Shown piece by piece: positions 34,636 to 45,481 of a stretch of 64,000 nucleotides of DNA. The stretch is from Zygnema cylindricum. Lineage: Eukaryota > Streptophyta > Zygnematophyceae > Zygnematales > Zygnemataceae. A program made the position numbers and the translations under genes. The DNA is taken from assembly GCA_037447655.1 (NCBI GenBank), contig JBBHKE010003563.1:1-64000 (forward strand). Direction: 5' to 3'. The notes under the pieces are model-generated. The model saw only the letters and a program-made list of their open reading frames with translations. It did no database searches and had not been told where the DNA came from. Within the stretch, counting starts at the first letter, position 1, and every line of letters begins with the position of its first letter.

Positions 34636-34646
34636 CATGTGGAGCC

Positions 34647-35044
34647 TGTAGAAATTAATGGTTCCTTTTTAAGTATTTTCTAGGTTTAAATTAAAATACA
34701 GAAAGAAGTCGAGGCAGTCTATCTGTAACTTCTCTCTCGAACTCCAACACTTGTCGCACTCATTGGGAAGTTAGAGTGGAAGCTAGAGCCATGGCTGCCT
34801 AGTCTATCCAGAGATTTACGGGAAATAGATTAGTTTATTTACCTGTTTATTTACTAAAAGGATTGGTGTCAGAACCAGGATTTGATCCTGGTACCCACAG
34901 AATCATAGATAGCCGGCAGCCGGTAGCCCTAACCGTTAAGTCTAAATCCAACAATACATAGTATAAGGTTTGATAATTATTCAAATACAATTACGTTTGA
35001 TAATTCATTTAACTACAACTGCGTACGAGATACATAGATCTAGT
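34647..35044 (+). repeat. 5' LTR of A-right, first part
   Basis: Begins tgtagaaattaatgg, as the 3' LTR does. It contains the antisense tRNA-like cassette on the minus strand at about 34856-34950 (B-box arm with stem ccagg/cctgg, A-box-like tagacttaacggtta, terminator read as aaaa at 34856-34859 on plus). Ends at the F insertion. Confidence 0.9.
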
Positions 35045-36115
35045 TGAAATTCTATGGGCTCCATTGCCCACAGAATTCGCAGATCCAAAAGAAGCTAATC
35101 TAGATAGTGCCGACTCCAAGTTGATATAAACCCAAATGAATGATCCCTTGACAATTAGAACCCCAATACACCTTCACCCCTGTGAAGAGAAGACCTTCTG
35201 TGTGCTCAGTTCCACCACAGAATGCAAAGCTTGAATATGTGTTTTGGACAATATTCCCCAATTTGACTTTCCCACTGAATAAGTGCCACCCTGGCACGCA
35301 AAGACTCTGACCGACTACACCCCTGTGTAGATTGGACTCCCCTGAGTCCGCAGCAAAAAGAATCACTGAATTTGCTCACCCGAGCATTAAGTTATGGCTG
35401 GTCAAAGATGACCTTTATAGTTACAAGCTCTCTTAGAGAGAGAGGTACCTAAATATTACTAAGTCTCGGTCTGCCTACTCACGACTACCTACTACTAAAC
35501 CCTAGTCCAATAGGAACACTATATAGTACAAGAAGGTACAATGGGCGATGTACTTATTGTACGACCATTGTACGACAAGGTCTACAAGGTGACACCTGTC
35601 AAATCGGAAGCCATGGTTCCTCCTCCCATCTTCTCCGGTATCAAATAATGTGGCGCCACGTGGCACCGCGTGACGCTATCTTCGTATGCCGCCAAAAGCT
35701 CACTTCGCGTGGCGGCTATAATGCCGGCCGTCCGATCAAAACATATTTTACATGGTTCAGATTCGCGTACGTGCATGAATTGCTCCTTTTGGTTAGTCTG
35801 CTGTTAACTAGCTGTTGCGTTAATGTTTATATATCTTTGAAACCCGTCACGTGTATCGTTTCGGTAACGCCTTATTGGATAAGGCTTACGTCTACATAGC
35901 AAACCATAGACCCAGGTTTAAATCCGGTTTAGAGCAGCATAATGGCCAACTATCAGTTTTCCTGCCTGTTTTTGCCTGTTTCTTCTTTTTGACTATGGGG
36001 GCAGCCATGGCTATCTCTGTCTTCCATTGACTACGACAAGTATGGATGACTTAGACAAGACCATCTGACAAACACACAGAATAAATTCAGACCTAGAAAA
36101 TACACAAATTTAACA
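35045..36115 (-). mobile_element. Solo LTR F inserted in the A-right 5' LTR
   Basis: A 1071-bp solo LTR with TG...CA ends and a perfect target duplication CTAGT (35040-35044 and 36116-36120). The host LTR sequence is continuous across it (compare 47850-47880). It is related to LTR E at the U5 side (shared gatagtgccgactccaag and hairpin ggactcccctgagtcc at 35334-35349) and to family A/B in the U3 module. It holds a plus-strand tRNA-like cassette at about 35867-35960. Orientation is inferred from similarity to LTR E. Confidence 0.88.
35867..35960 (+). ncRNA. tRNA-like Pol III-type cassette in solo LTR F
   Basis: A-box-like ccttattggataaggc (35870-35885), B-box-like aggtttaaatccgg (about 35914-35927, fits GWTCRANNC except one base), TTTT at 35957-35960. 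Antisense to the LTR. It is less canonical than copies A, B and E. Confidence 0.35.
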
Positions 36116-36120
36116 CTAGT

Positions 36121-36781
36121 TATGTAAAAGTACAGATTAAGGTACGGACAAAGAACAAGTATCGCGCATTTGTTTCGATACCGAAACGAATACCGCGCAG
36201 GTATTTATTACGGCTACGATTAAATATGCATTTAATCGGACGGCCGTAATGAATGCCGAGATCGCGGAAGAGGATTTTGGTGGTTTGTGGTCATCGCCAC
36301 ATCGGATGACACGTGGCAGAAAGACATTGGATCGCGGCATCTCTGGAGATTAAAGGAGCGAATCCGGATATACCACGTGTCGACATTTAGGACATGTCGT
36401 ACATTATTCGTACAATAAGTCCACCGACAGCTGTACTTTTGTGTACAGAGGAAAAATATGATTGGTCCGTACATCTATAGATAGAGTTTGTGAGAGAGAT
36501 AAGACTTAGAAAAAATTGGTAGATAGGATCCTCTCTCCAGAGAGCTTCTGTACAAAAGGTCAACTTTGACCCTCCATAACTTACTGCTCAGGGAGCAAAT
36601 TCAGAGATTCTTTTTGCTATCGACTCAGGGGAGTCTTGCCTTCACAGGGGTGAAGGTGGTCAGAGTTTTTTGTTTGCCAGGGTGGTAGTAATTCTTGCTG
36701 AAACACAAAGGGGTCAGGGTTATCCTAGAGGCTTCTTGGAAGCTGTCCACTCTGAGGACTTATGGAGGTCTCAGGGTTTCA
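36121..36781 (+). repeat. 5' LTR of A-right, second part
   Basis: Continues the LTR to its CA end at 36780-36781. It contains the conserved U5 hairpin gactcaggggagtc (36622-36635) and the gag start ATG (36764), which lies 18 nt before the primer-binding site. Confidence 0.88.
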
Positions 36782-37870
36782 GGTTATGGGCCCACCCTCT
36801 AGGGTACGAATCTTTAATGGAACTGACTTCATTTACTGGGAAAGTATGATGATAGGAGCTCTATGCGAAAAAAAAGGTTTTGGGGGATAGTGAGTGGACG
36901 GTTCGGGCGTCCATCAAGTCTTGGAATTCTTCCAAGGTTTGGAGGAAGCAGATTCACAAAGAAAGCAGATCCATCTTCAATGGAGGAGACAAAGAAAGGA
37001 GAGGTGGTGGACAAAGCAACGGAGAAGGAGACAACTCACCAATAGCAACTGGTTCAACATTCATGTCACCTATTCCGAGGATCTAGGAAAATGATACTAA
37101 TACGTGGGACTTCAACAATATGGCGACAAAGCACTTCATCCTCGGCCATCTTACTCAAGGGCTTGCATGTCCTCATTTGTAGGAAAAAATGGCATATGAT
37201 CTTTGGATGGCTCCCTTAGAGATGTAGCGAAGCAACAACAATTGGCTAATCATAAAAGTAAGGAGTATGTATAGAAAGAGGGGAAGATGTTGGATTTTTG
37301 CAATGAGCTTGCTACACTTTTTATGGAGCTAGAGAGTGCTGGAAAAGATTTTAGTGAAAAATAAAAGGTTAACTGTTTACTGATAAAGTTACCCGATGAG
37401 TTCGAGAAACATAGTCAACCGTGTGCAGAACTTGCCGGACTCAAAATGGATATGGAACTCAGTGGTAGGGATGATTCTCGTTCGGTTTATACAATTGAGA
37501 TCCGAAGGGGAGGAAAGAGTGGGCAAGCCTTGGCAGCTGCGACCGATTGGAGGAACAAGGATTCTCGGAAACCGGTCACAAACTATGGGGGGAGGGAGCA
37601 GAAAAATCAGACCGACAAGTTAGGACCAATGGCTCCCAAAGGTTTATGTCATTTTTGTAAGAAACCGGGGCACTATATGGCAGAGTTCACTAAGCTAACC
37701 GAGCTTTGGTTAAAGGAGGGGTAGACCGGTGAAACCCCGAGAGGAAAGAAAAAGGCCCTTATGACACAAGTACACGAGGCAGAATCCGAGGACGAGGACA
37801 ATGAGCTTCTATTGAATGAGGAGTTGGAGGCGAAAAAAAAGTCAAAATTCCACGAAGGCAGAAATGTGCT
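36764..37870 (+). pseudogene. gag of A-right (decayed)
   Basis: The start ATG is in the LTR; the frame passes through the primer-binding site as QVMGPP, then loses phase within 100 nt. Later pieces in other frames match Gag of B: LPDEFE-like, WKWN/WIWNSVV, and the zinc knuckle CHFCKKPGHYMAEF at about 37645-37690, where the last Cys is changed to Phe. Several frameshifts and stops make it nonfunctional. Confidence 0.8.
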
Positions 37871-37879
37871 TACGCTGGA

Positions 37880-40117
37880 TTGAAAGGTGAAGCAGGCTGG
37901 ATTGTAGATTCAGGTGCCTCTATGCACATGTGTAAGGATAAGCACCTATTCACTAAGATAAGAAAGATTCCCACCGTAGAGATAGAGTACGGGGATGGGA
38001 GGATAGTCACTACTACTCTTGTAGGATCGGTAGATCTGAAAGTGTTAGTACAAGGAAAGACATCTATAGTAACATTCTCTGATGTATTGTTTATTTCCGG
38101 AGCTGAACAAAAACCTCATCTCTATATCTGTATTAGATGATAAGGGTTTTTTACTAGCACTAGGGGAGGAGTCTTTACTGCTAGTTTTGAGGAAGAGGTC
38201 TATTTCATTGCTGAGAAAGGTAGCCATGGGATGTTTAGGCTGATCTTAAGTAATGAAACAAAGAAACTTTATTATGCTGGTGTTCATGATATTATGATGT
38301 GGCATAAGAGGCTTGGGCATGTGAATCTAGATAAGTTAAGAGAGATGAAAAAGATGGGAGTGGTGGAAGGGATTCAGTTCAGTGAGAGTGATAATATAAG
38401 TGATTGTAGTGGGTGTGCTCAAGGTAAAGCACACAGATTACCCTTTCCTAAAACAGCCACCTACAAGGGAGAAAAACTTCTAGATCTAGTACACACAGAT
38501 ATTTGGGGACCGGCTAGAGTGCCCTCACCGGGGGGGAAGAGATTTATGATGACTATAACTGATGATTGGTCTCGGTATTCCCGGGTGTATTTTTTGAAAA
38601 ACAAGTCAGAAGCTGAGGATTGTTTTAGACAATATAAAGCATGGAGCGAAAAACTCCATGAAACTCCAATCAAGAGAGTAAGGAGTGACAATGGTGGAGA
38701 GTATACTTCTAACCAGTTTGAGGTTTTTCTGAGGGAAGATGGGGTCCAACACCAAAAGACAGTTCCAGAAAATCCAGAACAGAATGAGGTAGCTAAAAGG
38801 TTAGAACACTAAGTGATAGTGCTAGAAGTATGTTGTCAGATAAGAAGATAGGAAAAAGGTTTTGGGCAGAAGCAATGAACTTTGCAAATTACCTCAAAAA
38901 TAGAGTTTTTACTTCAGCTATAAAAGATCAAACACCTTATGAGAGATGGACAGGCTGGAAACCAGACATATCTCACTTAAAGGTTTTCAGCAGTCAAGTA
39001 TTCAGTGTAGATACAGATCGGTCTAATTGGAAGTTAGATCCTAAAGGAAAATCGGGATACTTATTAGGATATAATGAGGATGTTAAAGGATATAGAGTTT
39101 GTGATCTAAAAAGGGAAGATATAATCTTAGTAAAGCATCTAGTAGTTATGGATGAAAGAAAGTCTGTGGATCCCTTCAAATATACAAAGTCAGTAAAAAT
39201 CAGATTTGAGTCAGAAAATTCCGGTGACTTTGAGCTTCCTAACTATCCAGGTTTTAGAGAAGATGACATTCTTACAGGTACAAATCAGACCGAAAAGGCC
39301 TCGGATGTGGAAACTCCAGTGACAACTCTACCCGAAGCTGAAGACGTGGTGGAAATTGATTCGGAATCAAGGGATATGGGAGAAGCCGAGTTTGTTCGAA
39401 AAAATCCACGAGAACCATCTATTCCGGCCTCAGATTTTGAGGGGGAAAGGAGAAGTAGCAAAAGACTGCAAGAAAAACAGGTTAATAACAAGGTAACTAA
39501 ACTATATCATCAAGATGAACCTCAAACTTATTGAGAGGCGATGACTTGTCCAGAAAGAAATCGATGGAAGACAACCAACAATGAGGAGATGGCCTCAATT
39601 ATGGCAGTCGATACTTGGGAGCTGGTGGATTGTCCACCTAACCGAAAACCAATCGGTTGTAAGTGGGTTTTCAAATTAAAACTGAACCCAGATAACACGA
39701 TCGAGCGCTACAAGGCCGATTTGTGGCAAAGGGATTTACACCAAATGAGGGAATTGACTACGAGGAAACCTTTGCTCCGGTGGTCGGATTTCCCTCCGTC
39801 CGCATACTTCTCAACCTGGCAGCAGCGGAAGACATAGAAGTGTACCAGATGGACATCAAGACAACCTTTTTCCATGGAGAATTGGAAGAGGATATCTTCA
39901 TGCGACAACTTGAAGGGTTTGTGGAGGAAGGAGAGGAGAGTAAGGTATGCCGGCTGATTAAATCTCTTTATGGTTAGAAACAGGCGCCTCGACAGTGGAA
40001 TAAGAATCTTGATGAGTTTCTTACAGGTCTAAGATATATCCGGATCATCTCAGATCACTCAATCTATGTTTTCGAAGATGAGGAAGGTTTTATATTTATT
40101 GCAATTTATGTTGATGA
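37880..40117 (+). pseudogene. Decayed copia pol of A-right, first part
   Basis: Protease DSGASMHMC (37910), frameshift near 38100, HKRLGH and CSGCAQGKAH (38300-38430), integrase HTDIWGP, RSDNGGEYTSNQFE (38480-38720), frame break near 38800, integrase C-terminus VYDL-type and RKNPREPSIPASDFEG linker (38830-39530), and RT from TWELVDCPPNRKPIGCKWVF (39610) to FIAIYVDD at 40117, where element B is inserted in the catalytic YVDD codons. It is the same family as A-left with independent lesions. Confidence 0.88.
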
Positions 40118-41119
40118 TGCAATTATGTGTCCTCCATTGGACTACAGAATACAGGAAGCCTCTACATAGTATTTAACTAACCCACTTTAAGCCACGACCA
40201 CTTCTGCCCAAGAAGGCAAACTGAGAATTTGACTGCACCCCTGTCTAGCCTGGACTCCCCTGAGTCCGTAGCAAAAAGAATCACTGAAAACGGCCAACCA
40301 GGCGATAAGTTATGAGCCGGCAAAAATGCCAATTTATACAAAGCTCTCTTAGAGAGAGGTGTCTGTCTACCAAATATTTCCTAAGTCCTAAATCCCTCTC
40401 ACAACCCCTATCTACTAAAGTACGAACCAATCGTATTACTGTGAAGTACAGAAAGGTACTATGGCCGATGTACTTTCTGTACGGCCGGTGTACGACAAGG
40501 CTCTTGAGTGGACGCGTGTCATTTTTCCACTTGTCCGTATTTCCTCCGGAATTCCCGCGACCGAATGTCATCCTTCCACGCGGCGCCACGTCATGCCACG
40601 TCCATAAAATCCAAAGTGACCATTCCGCGATCTCGGCGACGATGTGCGCCGTCGGATTAAATCCGACATTAAATGTCGACCGTTAAAAGTGTTTGTTTCA
40701 TTTGTTTCGTGCGAAATGACGTTTCGCACTAAACCTTAACAAGTTCTAGTTTCGTTTCGTTTCATATTCCAGTTAGATCATTTCGGTACTATACAACAGT
40801 TTATATATGAATGAAACCCTATATAATCTAACGGACTTCTACGACAGACAGGTTAGAGCTAACGGCTACGCCGCGCTCTACCGGTTGGGGGTTCGAGTCC
40901 TGCCGGACTCAACCTTTTGTTGAGAGTGACTTAAGTCACTCTTTAGTCCTTCCTATGGAGCTGAGGCACTCATGGCTCCATCGCTCTCCCTCTCTTTCAG
41001 TGACTACAACAAGTATGGGGGGGAGAGAGAAGAGATGAAGGCAGGCTGCCATCATTTCTTATATATGTTTCCGCTAATTTATTTTAAACTAGAAAATACA
41101 AAAACTACTTATTTCAACA
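40118..41119 (-). repeat. 3' LTR of element B
   Basis: 1002 bp, tgcaattatgtgtcc to cttatttcaaca in plus view. It contains the U5 hairpin ggactcccctgagtcc (40252-40267), the tRNA-like cassette (40809-40918) and the U3 module (40967-41050). Confidence 0.95.
40809..40918 (+). ncRNA. tRNA-like Pol III-type cassette, antisense in LTR B (left)
   Basis: TATA motif (ccctatataa, about 40818-40827), A-box-like ggttagagctaacggct (40851-40867), a perfect consensus B box ggttcgagtcc (about 40890-40900 within gggggttcgagtcctgcc), and TTTT at 40915-40918. Spacing from A to B box fits a tRNA gene. No complete acceptor stem is evident. The right LTR has the same unit at 46153-46262. Confidence 0.55.
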
Positions 41120-41137
41120 CTCCCCTTATTTTCTAGT

Positions 41138-44100
41138 CTATTTTAATTTTTCTTTTAATCCACATTTTTCCCTGCAGTATTTTAATTTTGGCGAGGGTAC
41201 AGGTTTGGTCATCATGTCCGCTACCATTTCCTCATCAGATCTATATACAAGATTCACTATTTTATTCTCAACTTTTTCTCTTACAAAACTTAATCTTATG
41301 TCGATATGTTTAGCTTTAAAATGATGTTTTGGATTTGCTGCAATTGCTATGGCCGCTTGATTATCACAAAACACTTCATGCACTCCCTCCTTCATATACC
41401 GAAGTTCTTGCAGCAAGGACTTGACCCACATCAACTCTTTCACAGCAAAACAAGAGGCCATGTACTCAGCCTCCATGGTGGACTGTGCAACCACCTTTTG
41501 TTGCTTACTGCTCCAACAGCATGCACCTTCCCCAACATACAACACATACCCAGAAGTGCATCGTCTCATAGGTGCGTCCCCATAACTGGCATCACTCCAA
41601 GTAGTGATGTCAGTGTGCTCCCCTCCCAAATGCAACCATAACTCTCTGGTTCCAACCAGATATCTCATGACTCTCTTGGCTGCCTCCCAATCCCTCTTCC
41701 TAGGATCATTCAGACTCCTACTGAGTACTCCAACTGCTGCCGCTATGTCCGGCCTGGTACAATTCATAAAATAGATTAAACTTCCTACGACCTGTCTATA
41801 AGGGATAGTCTTCATAAACTCTCTCTCTTCAATACTCATTTGATCATCTAAGATAATTACCCCTCCTTCTACACTCCCATCACTTACTTTTTTCAAGTCC
41901 ATGGGAGTGGTACAACTGTTAGCATTTTCCATCTGGAATTTCTCAAGCATATTACCTATTGCTTCTTTCTGAGTAAGTCTGATAATCTTCTTCCCCCTAT
42001 CTCTCTCCATCTGAATCCCCAAAATATATTTTGCCTCCCCTAAATCCTTCATATCAAATCTGCTTCTAAGTTCTATTTTTAACTTATTGATCTTTTCCAA
42101 GGATTTACTCAACACAAGCAGATCATCCACATAAATTGCAATAAAAATGACACCATTCTCATCTTCAAACATATAGATAGAATGGTCAGAGCTTATACGG
42201 ATATATCCCAGACTGGTAAGAAACTCATCTAGTTTCTTGTTCCACTGTCAGGGAGCCTGTTTTAGTCCATATAAGGACTTTATGAGCCTGCAGACTTTGC
42301 TCTCTTCTCCTTCCTCCACGAACCCCTCGGGTTGTCTCATGAAAATTTCTTCCTCTAACTCACCATTAAGAAACGCAGTCTTAATGTCCATCTGATGGAT
42401 TTCCATGTCTTCCGCTACTGCCAGGCTGAGGAGAATCCTTACTGATGGGAACCGAACAACTGGAGCAAAGGTCTCCTCATAGTCAATCCCTTCCTTTTGG
42501 GTGAACCCTTTCGCTACCAATCGAGCCTTATATCTTTTAATGGTATTATCTGGGTTCAGTTTTAGTTTAAATACCCATTTACACCCAATAGGTTTTCTGT
42601 CTGGAGGACAATCTGCTAATTCCCAGGTATTTGCTTCCATGATAGAAGCCATCTCATCATTTATAGCTCTAATCCATCTTTCTTTCTCTGGACTATTCAC
42701 TGCCTCCGAGTAAGACTGAGGCTCATCAGGGTGAGATAGCTTAATTACCTTATGAGCGACTTGTTTTTCCTGTAATCTTTTGCTGCTCCTTCTTCCTCCC
42801 TCAAACTCTGAAGCAAGAATAGATGGAAGTCTTGGATTTCTTCTCACTGTTTCATCGGCTCCCCTGTCCATGGAAACCGGTTCTTGTCCCGCTTCTTCTA
42901 TCTCCTCGAAGTCCATAGGAGTATGTGAGGTTTCCGGTGAGTCTCCTATATCTTGGATCTCCCCTGAATCTGTAATCACGGTGTCACCCATATCCCTTTC
43001 GGGAACGACCGAGTTCTCCTCACTTTCAGACTCAAATCTGATCCTAATCTTCTTTGTATATTTGAAGGGGTCAAATGACTTCCCTTCATCCATGACAACT
43101 AAGTGTTTGACCAGAATGATATCTTTCTTTGCCAAGTCATATACTCTATATCCCTTAACATCCTCATCATATCCAACAAAGTATCCAGGTTTTCCCTTAG
43201 CATCTAGTTTCCAGTTTTTCCTATCCGTGTCAAGACTGTAAACTTGGCTACCAAATACTTTAAGGTGTGAGATATCTGGTTTCCTTCCAACCCATCTCTC
43301 GTAAGGTGTGACTCCCTTTACTGCTGAGGTGAGGACTCTATTCTTAATATAGTTGGCACAGTTCATTGCCTCTGCCCAAAATCTCTTTCCTATTTTCTTG
43401 TCTGCCAACATACTGCATGCACTATCTCCTAGTGTTCTATTCAACCTCTCAGCTACCCCATTTTGTTCCGGGTTATATGGTACAGTTTTCTAGTGTTGCA
43501 CTCCCTCATCTCTCAGATATTCCTCAAACTGGTTAGAGGTATATTCCCCCCCATTATCACTCCTTATCCTCTTAATAGGGGTTTCATGCAACTTCTCACT
43601 CCAAGCTTTATATTCTTTGAAGTAAGTGGATGCTTCAGACTTATTTTTCAGAAAGTAGACTCTAGAGTATCTAGACCAATCATCAGTTATTGTCATCATA
43701 AACCTCTTTCCTCCAACCGAAGGTACTTTTGCAGGTCCCCAAATATCTGTGTGGACCAAATCTAACACTTTCTCACCTCTATATGTGGCGGCTTTGGGAA
43801 AGGGAAGTCTGTGAGCCTTACCTTGAGCACAACCACTACAATCATCCATTATTTCATTATCCCCAAACTCAATGCCATCTACTACCCCAAGCTTTTTCAT
43901 TTCCCTTAACCTATCAAAATGCACATGCCCCAAACGCTTATGCCAAATCATCACCTTAGGAACACCAACATAGTAAGCAGTCTTCTTTTCATTACTCAAG
44001 TTAAGCCTAAACATTCCTTGGCTACCCTTATCTGCTGTGAAGTAAACTTCATTCCCATACTTAGCTGTAAAGACTCCCTTTCTGGTGAAGATATCAAACT

Positions 44101-45481
44101 CTTTGTCATCTAACACAGACGTAGAGACAAGATTTTTACTCAGCTGAGGAATGTAAAGTACATCTGAGAATGTAAGTATAGAGGTCTTACCCTCCACTAA
44201 GACTTTCAGATCTACTGATCCCACTAGATCTGTAGTAACCACTCTCCCATCCCCATACTCAATCTCTACAGTAGGAATCTTTCGTAACTTAGTGAAGAGT
44301 TCTTTATCACGGCACATATGCATGGATGCACCTGAGTCGATGATCCATCCTTCCTGTGGAGCTTCCCGAATTGCTCCAAGGGCACACTTCTGCCTCCGAG
44401 GGATCTCCTTCTCCTCCAGACTCTTGTCAAGAAGAAGCTCCCCATCCTCCTCAGATGACTCATCCTCGATTTCTCCTGACACTTTTGTAACCACAAGTGC
44501 CTTTTTCTTCCCTCCGGAAGAACCCCCTCCACGGTTTTCTTGGAGCCTCAGCTCTGACAACTTGACACAATCTGCAATAAAGTGTCCCGGCTTTTTGCAA
44601 TAATGACAAAGACCCTTTGGGGGCCTCTGTCCCCCAGAATTATCTCTTTCCCCTCTATAAGGTTTTTACGGATCCTTCCCCCATCGGTCCCCTCCTGCTG
44701 CTAGAGCTTGAATGCTCTTTCCTCCTCTCCTAATCTCCATTGTGTTTTCCTGCACAAGTATCATCCTCACTACTGTGTTCCATTTCCATGAACTATCAGG
44801 CATTCCCTGTACTCGGTACACTATGTTTTCGAACTCATCTGGTAATTTCATGATAAGGGTGTTAACTTTCATTTTCATTGTACCTGTCCACCCGGCACTT
44901 TCCATTTCCATATACAAACAAGAAAGATCATTACAGTAATCTAACATCTTTCCTCCTTTGTAAGTGTAACTCAATAGCTTTTGCTCAGCCAACTGGAGCT
45001 CCTGAATAGTTCCAGTTCTATAAATCTCCACCAAACTCTCCCACAATTTCTCTGCCTTCTAAATGTGAAGATGAGGAGTGGCCAAACCTTGAGTGAGGTG
45101 CCTCAAAATGAAGTTCTTGGCAGCCATGTTTACATCCTCCCACATTTGAGTATCGTTCTCCACGGTCTTCACGGTCACCGTTCCCGATACTGTGGCAATA
45201 GGAGTGAGGGGTGTCTCCTTCCCTTTCTCCTTTTCGGACACACTGCCGTCCCCATCATCTGCCTCCTCCGCTGAGGCAGCCGTTGTTGCAGAAAACCTTA
45301 CTCCCCCAAATCCTGGTGGAGTTCCCGAAGGTGGACGTTTCACTTGTCCACTGACGATACCCCAGTATCGTTTTTCACACAAAGCTCCCATCATCATGGC
45401 TTCCCAATAGATGAACCCAGATCCATTGAAGGTGGGCACCCTAGAGGGTGGGCCCATAACCTGCAATTCTGTGTCCTCCAT
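41138..45481 (-). pseudogene. Gag-Pol polyprotein of element B (four in-frame stops)
   Basis: One frame of 1448 codons from ATG 45481 (inside the LTR) to TAG 41138, broken only by TAG 45059, TAA 44666, TAG 43490 and TGA 42248. Domains by codon: Gag capsid 1-280, zinc knuckle CHYCKKPGHFIADC 292-305, protease DSG at 382, HHCC zinc region from 514, integrase triad D579, D642, E678 (D-X35-E), acidic linker 800-900, RT with YVDD at 1117, RNase H about 1290-1440 with SDASYGD, MEAEYM and CDNQAAI. At least two stops fit single C-to-T changes (CAG to TAG, CGA to TGA). Length and order match Ty1/copia. It is a recent loss of function, and the copy could still be mobilised in trans. Confidence 0.93.
45449..45461 (-). 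promoter_or_regulatory. Primer-binding site of element B
   Basis: Minus-strand GGTTATGGGCCCA directly after the LTR. It matches the complement of the anticodon stem-loop of initiator tRNA-Met and is also translated as VMGP in gag. Confidence 0.85.

Larger units (their letters stand above)
34227..34646 (-). mobile_element. TRIM (miniature LTR retrotransposon), left part
   Basis: A 229-bp LTR (34227-34455), a 56-bp internal region (34456-34511), then the start of the second LTR (34512-34646), cut by A-right and completed at 48598-48691 (135+94=229 bp). On the minus strand the order is 5' LTR, primer-binding site TGGTATCGGTGCCAGC, polypurine tract GTGAGGGTGGG, 3' LTR. Total original length is 514 bp with no coding capacity. 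The flanks tagag and ccgct are not a target duplication, so one side may be rearranged. Alternatively it could be a dimeric tRNA-SINE, but the PBS/PPT arrangement and TG..CA ends favour TRIM. Confidence 0.72.

Noticed and set aside
34227-34646. Interpretation as two tandem tRNA-derived SINEs
   Set aside because: Equal 229-bp terminal repeats with TG..CA ends, a PBS-like TGGTATC immediately inside one and a purine tract immediately inside the other fit a TRIM better; the SINE reading is kept as an alternative.
40281-40686. Open frames within LTR B (and the identical pair at 45625-46030)
   Set aside because: They lie entirely in LTR sequence, exist on both strands, and match no protein motif; conservation between the two copies only reflects LTR identity.
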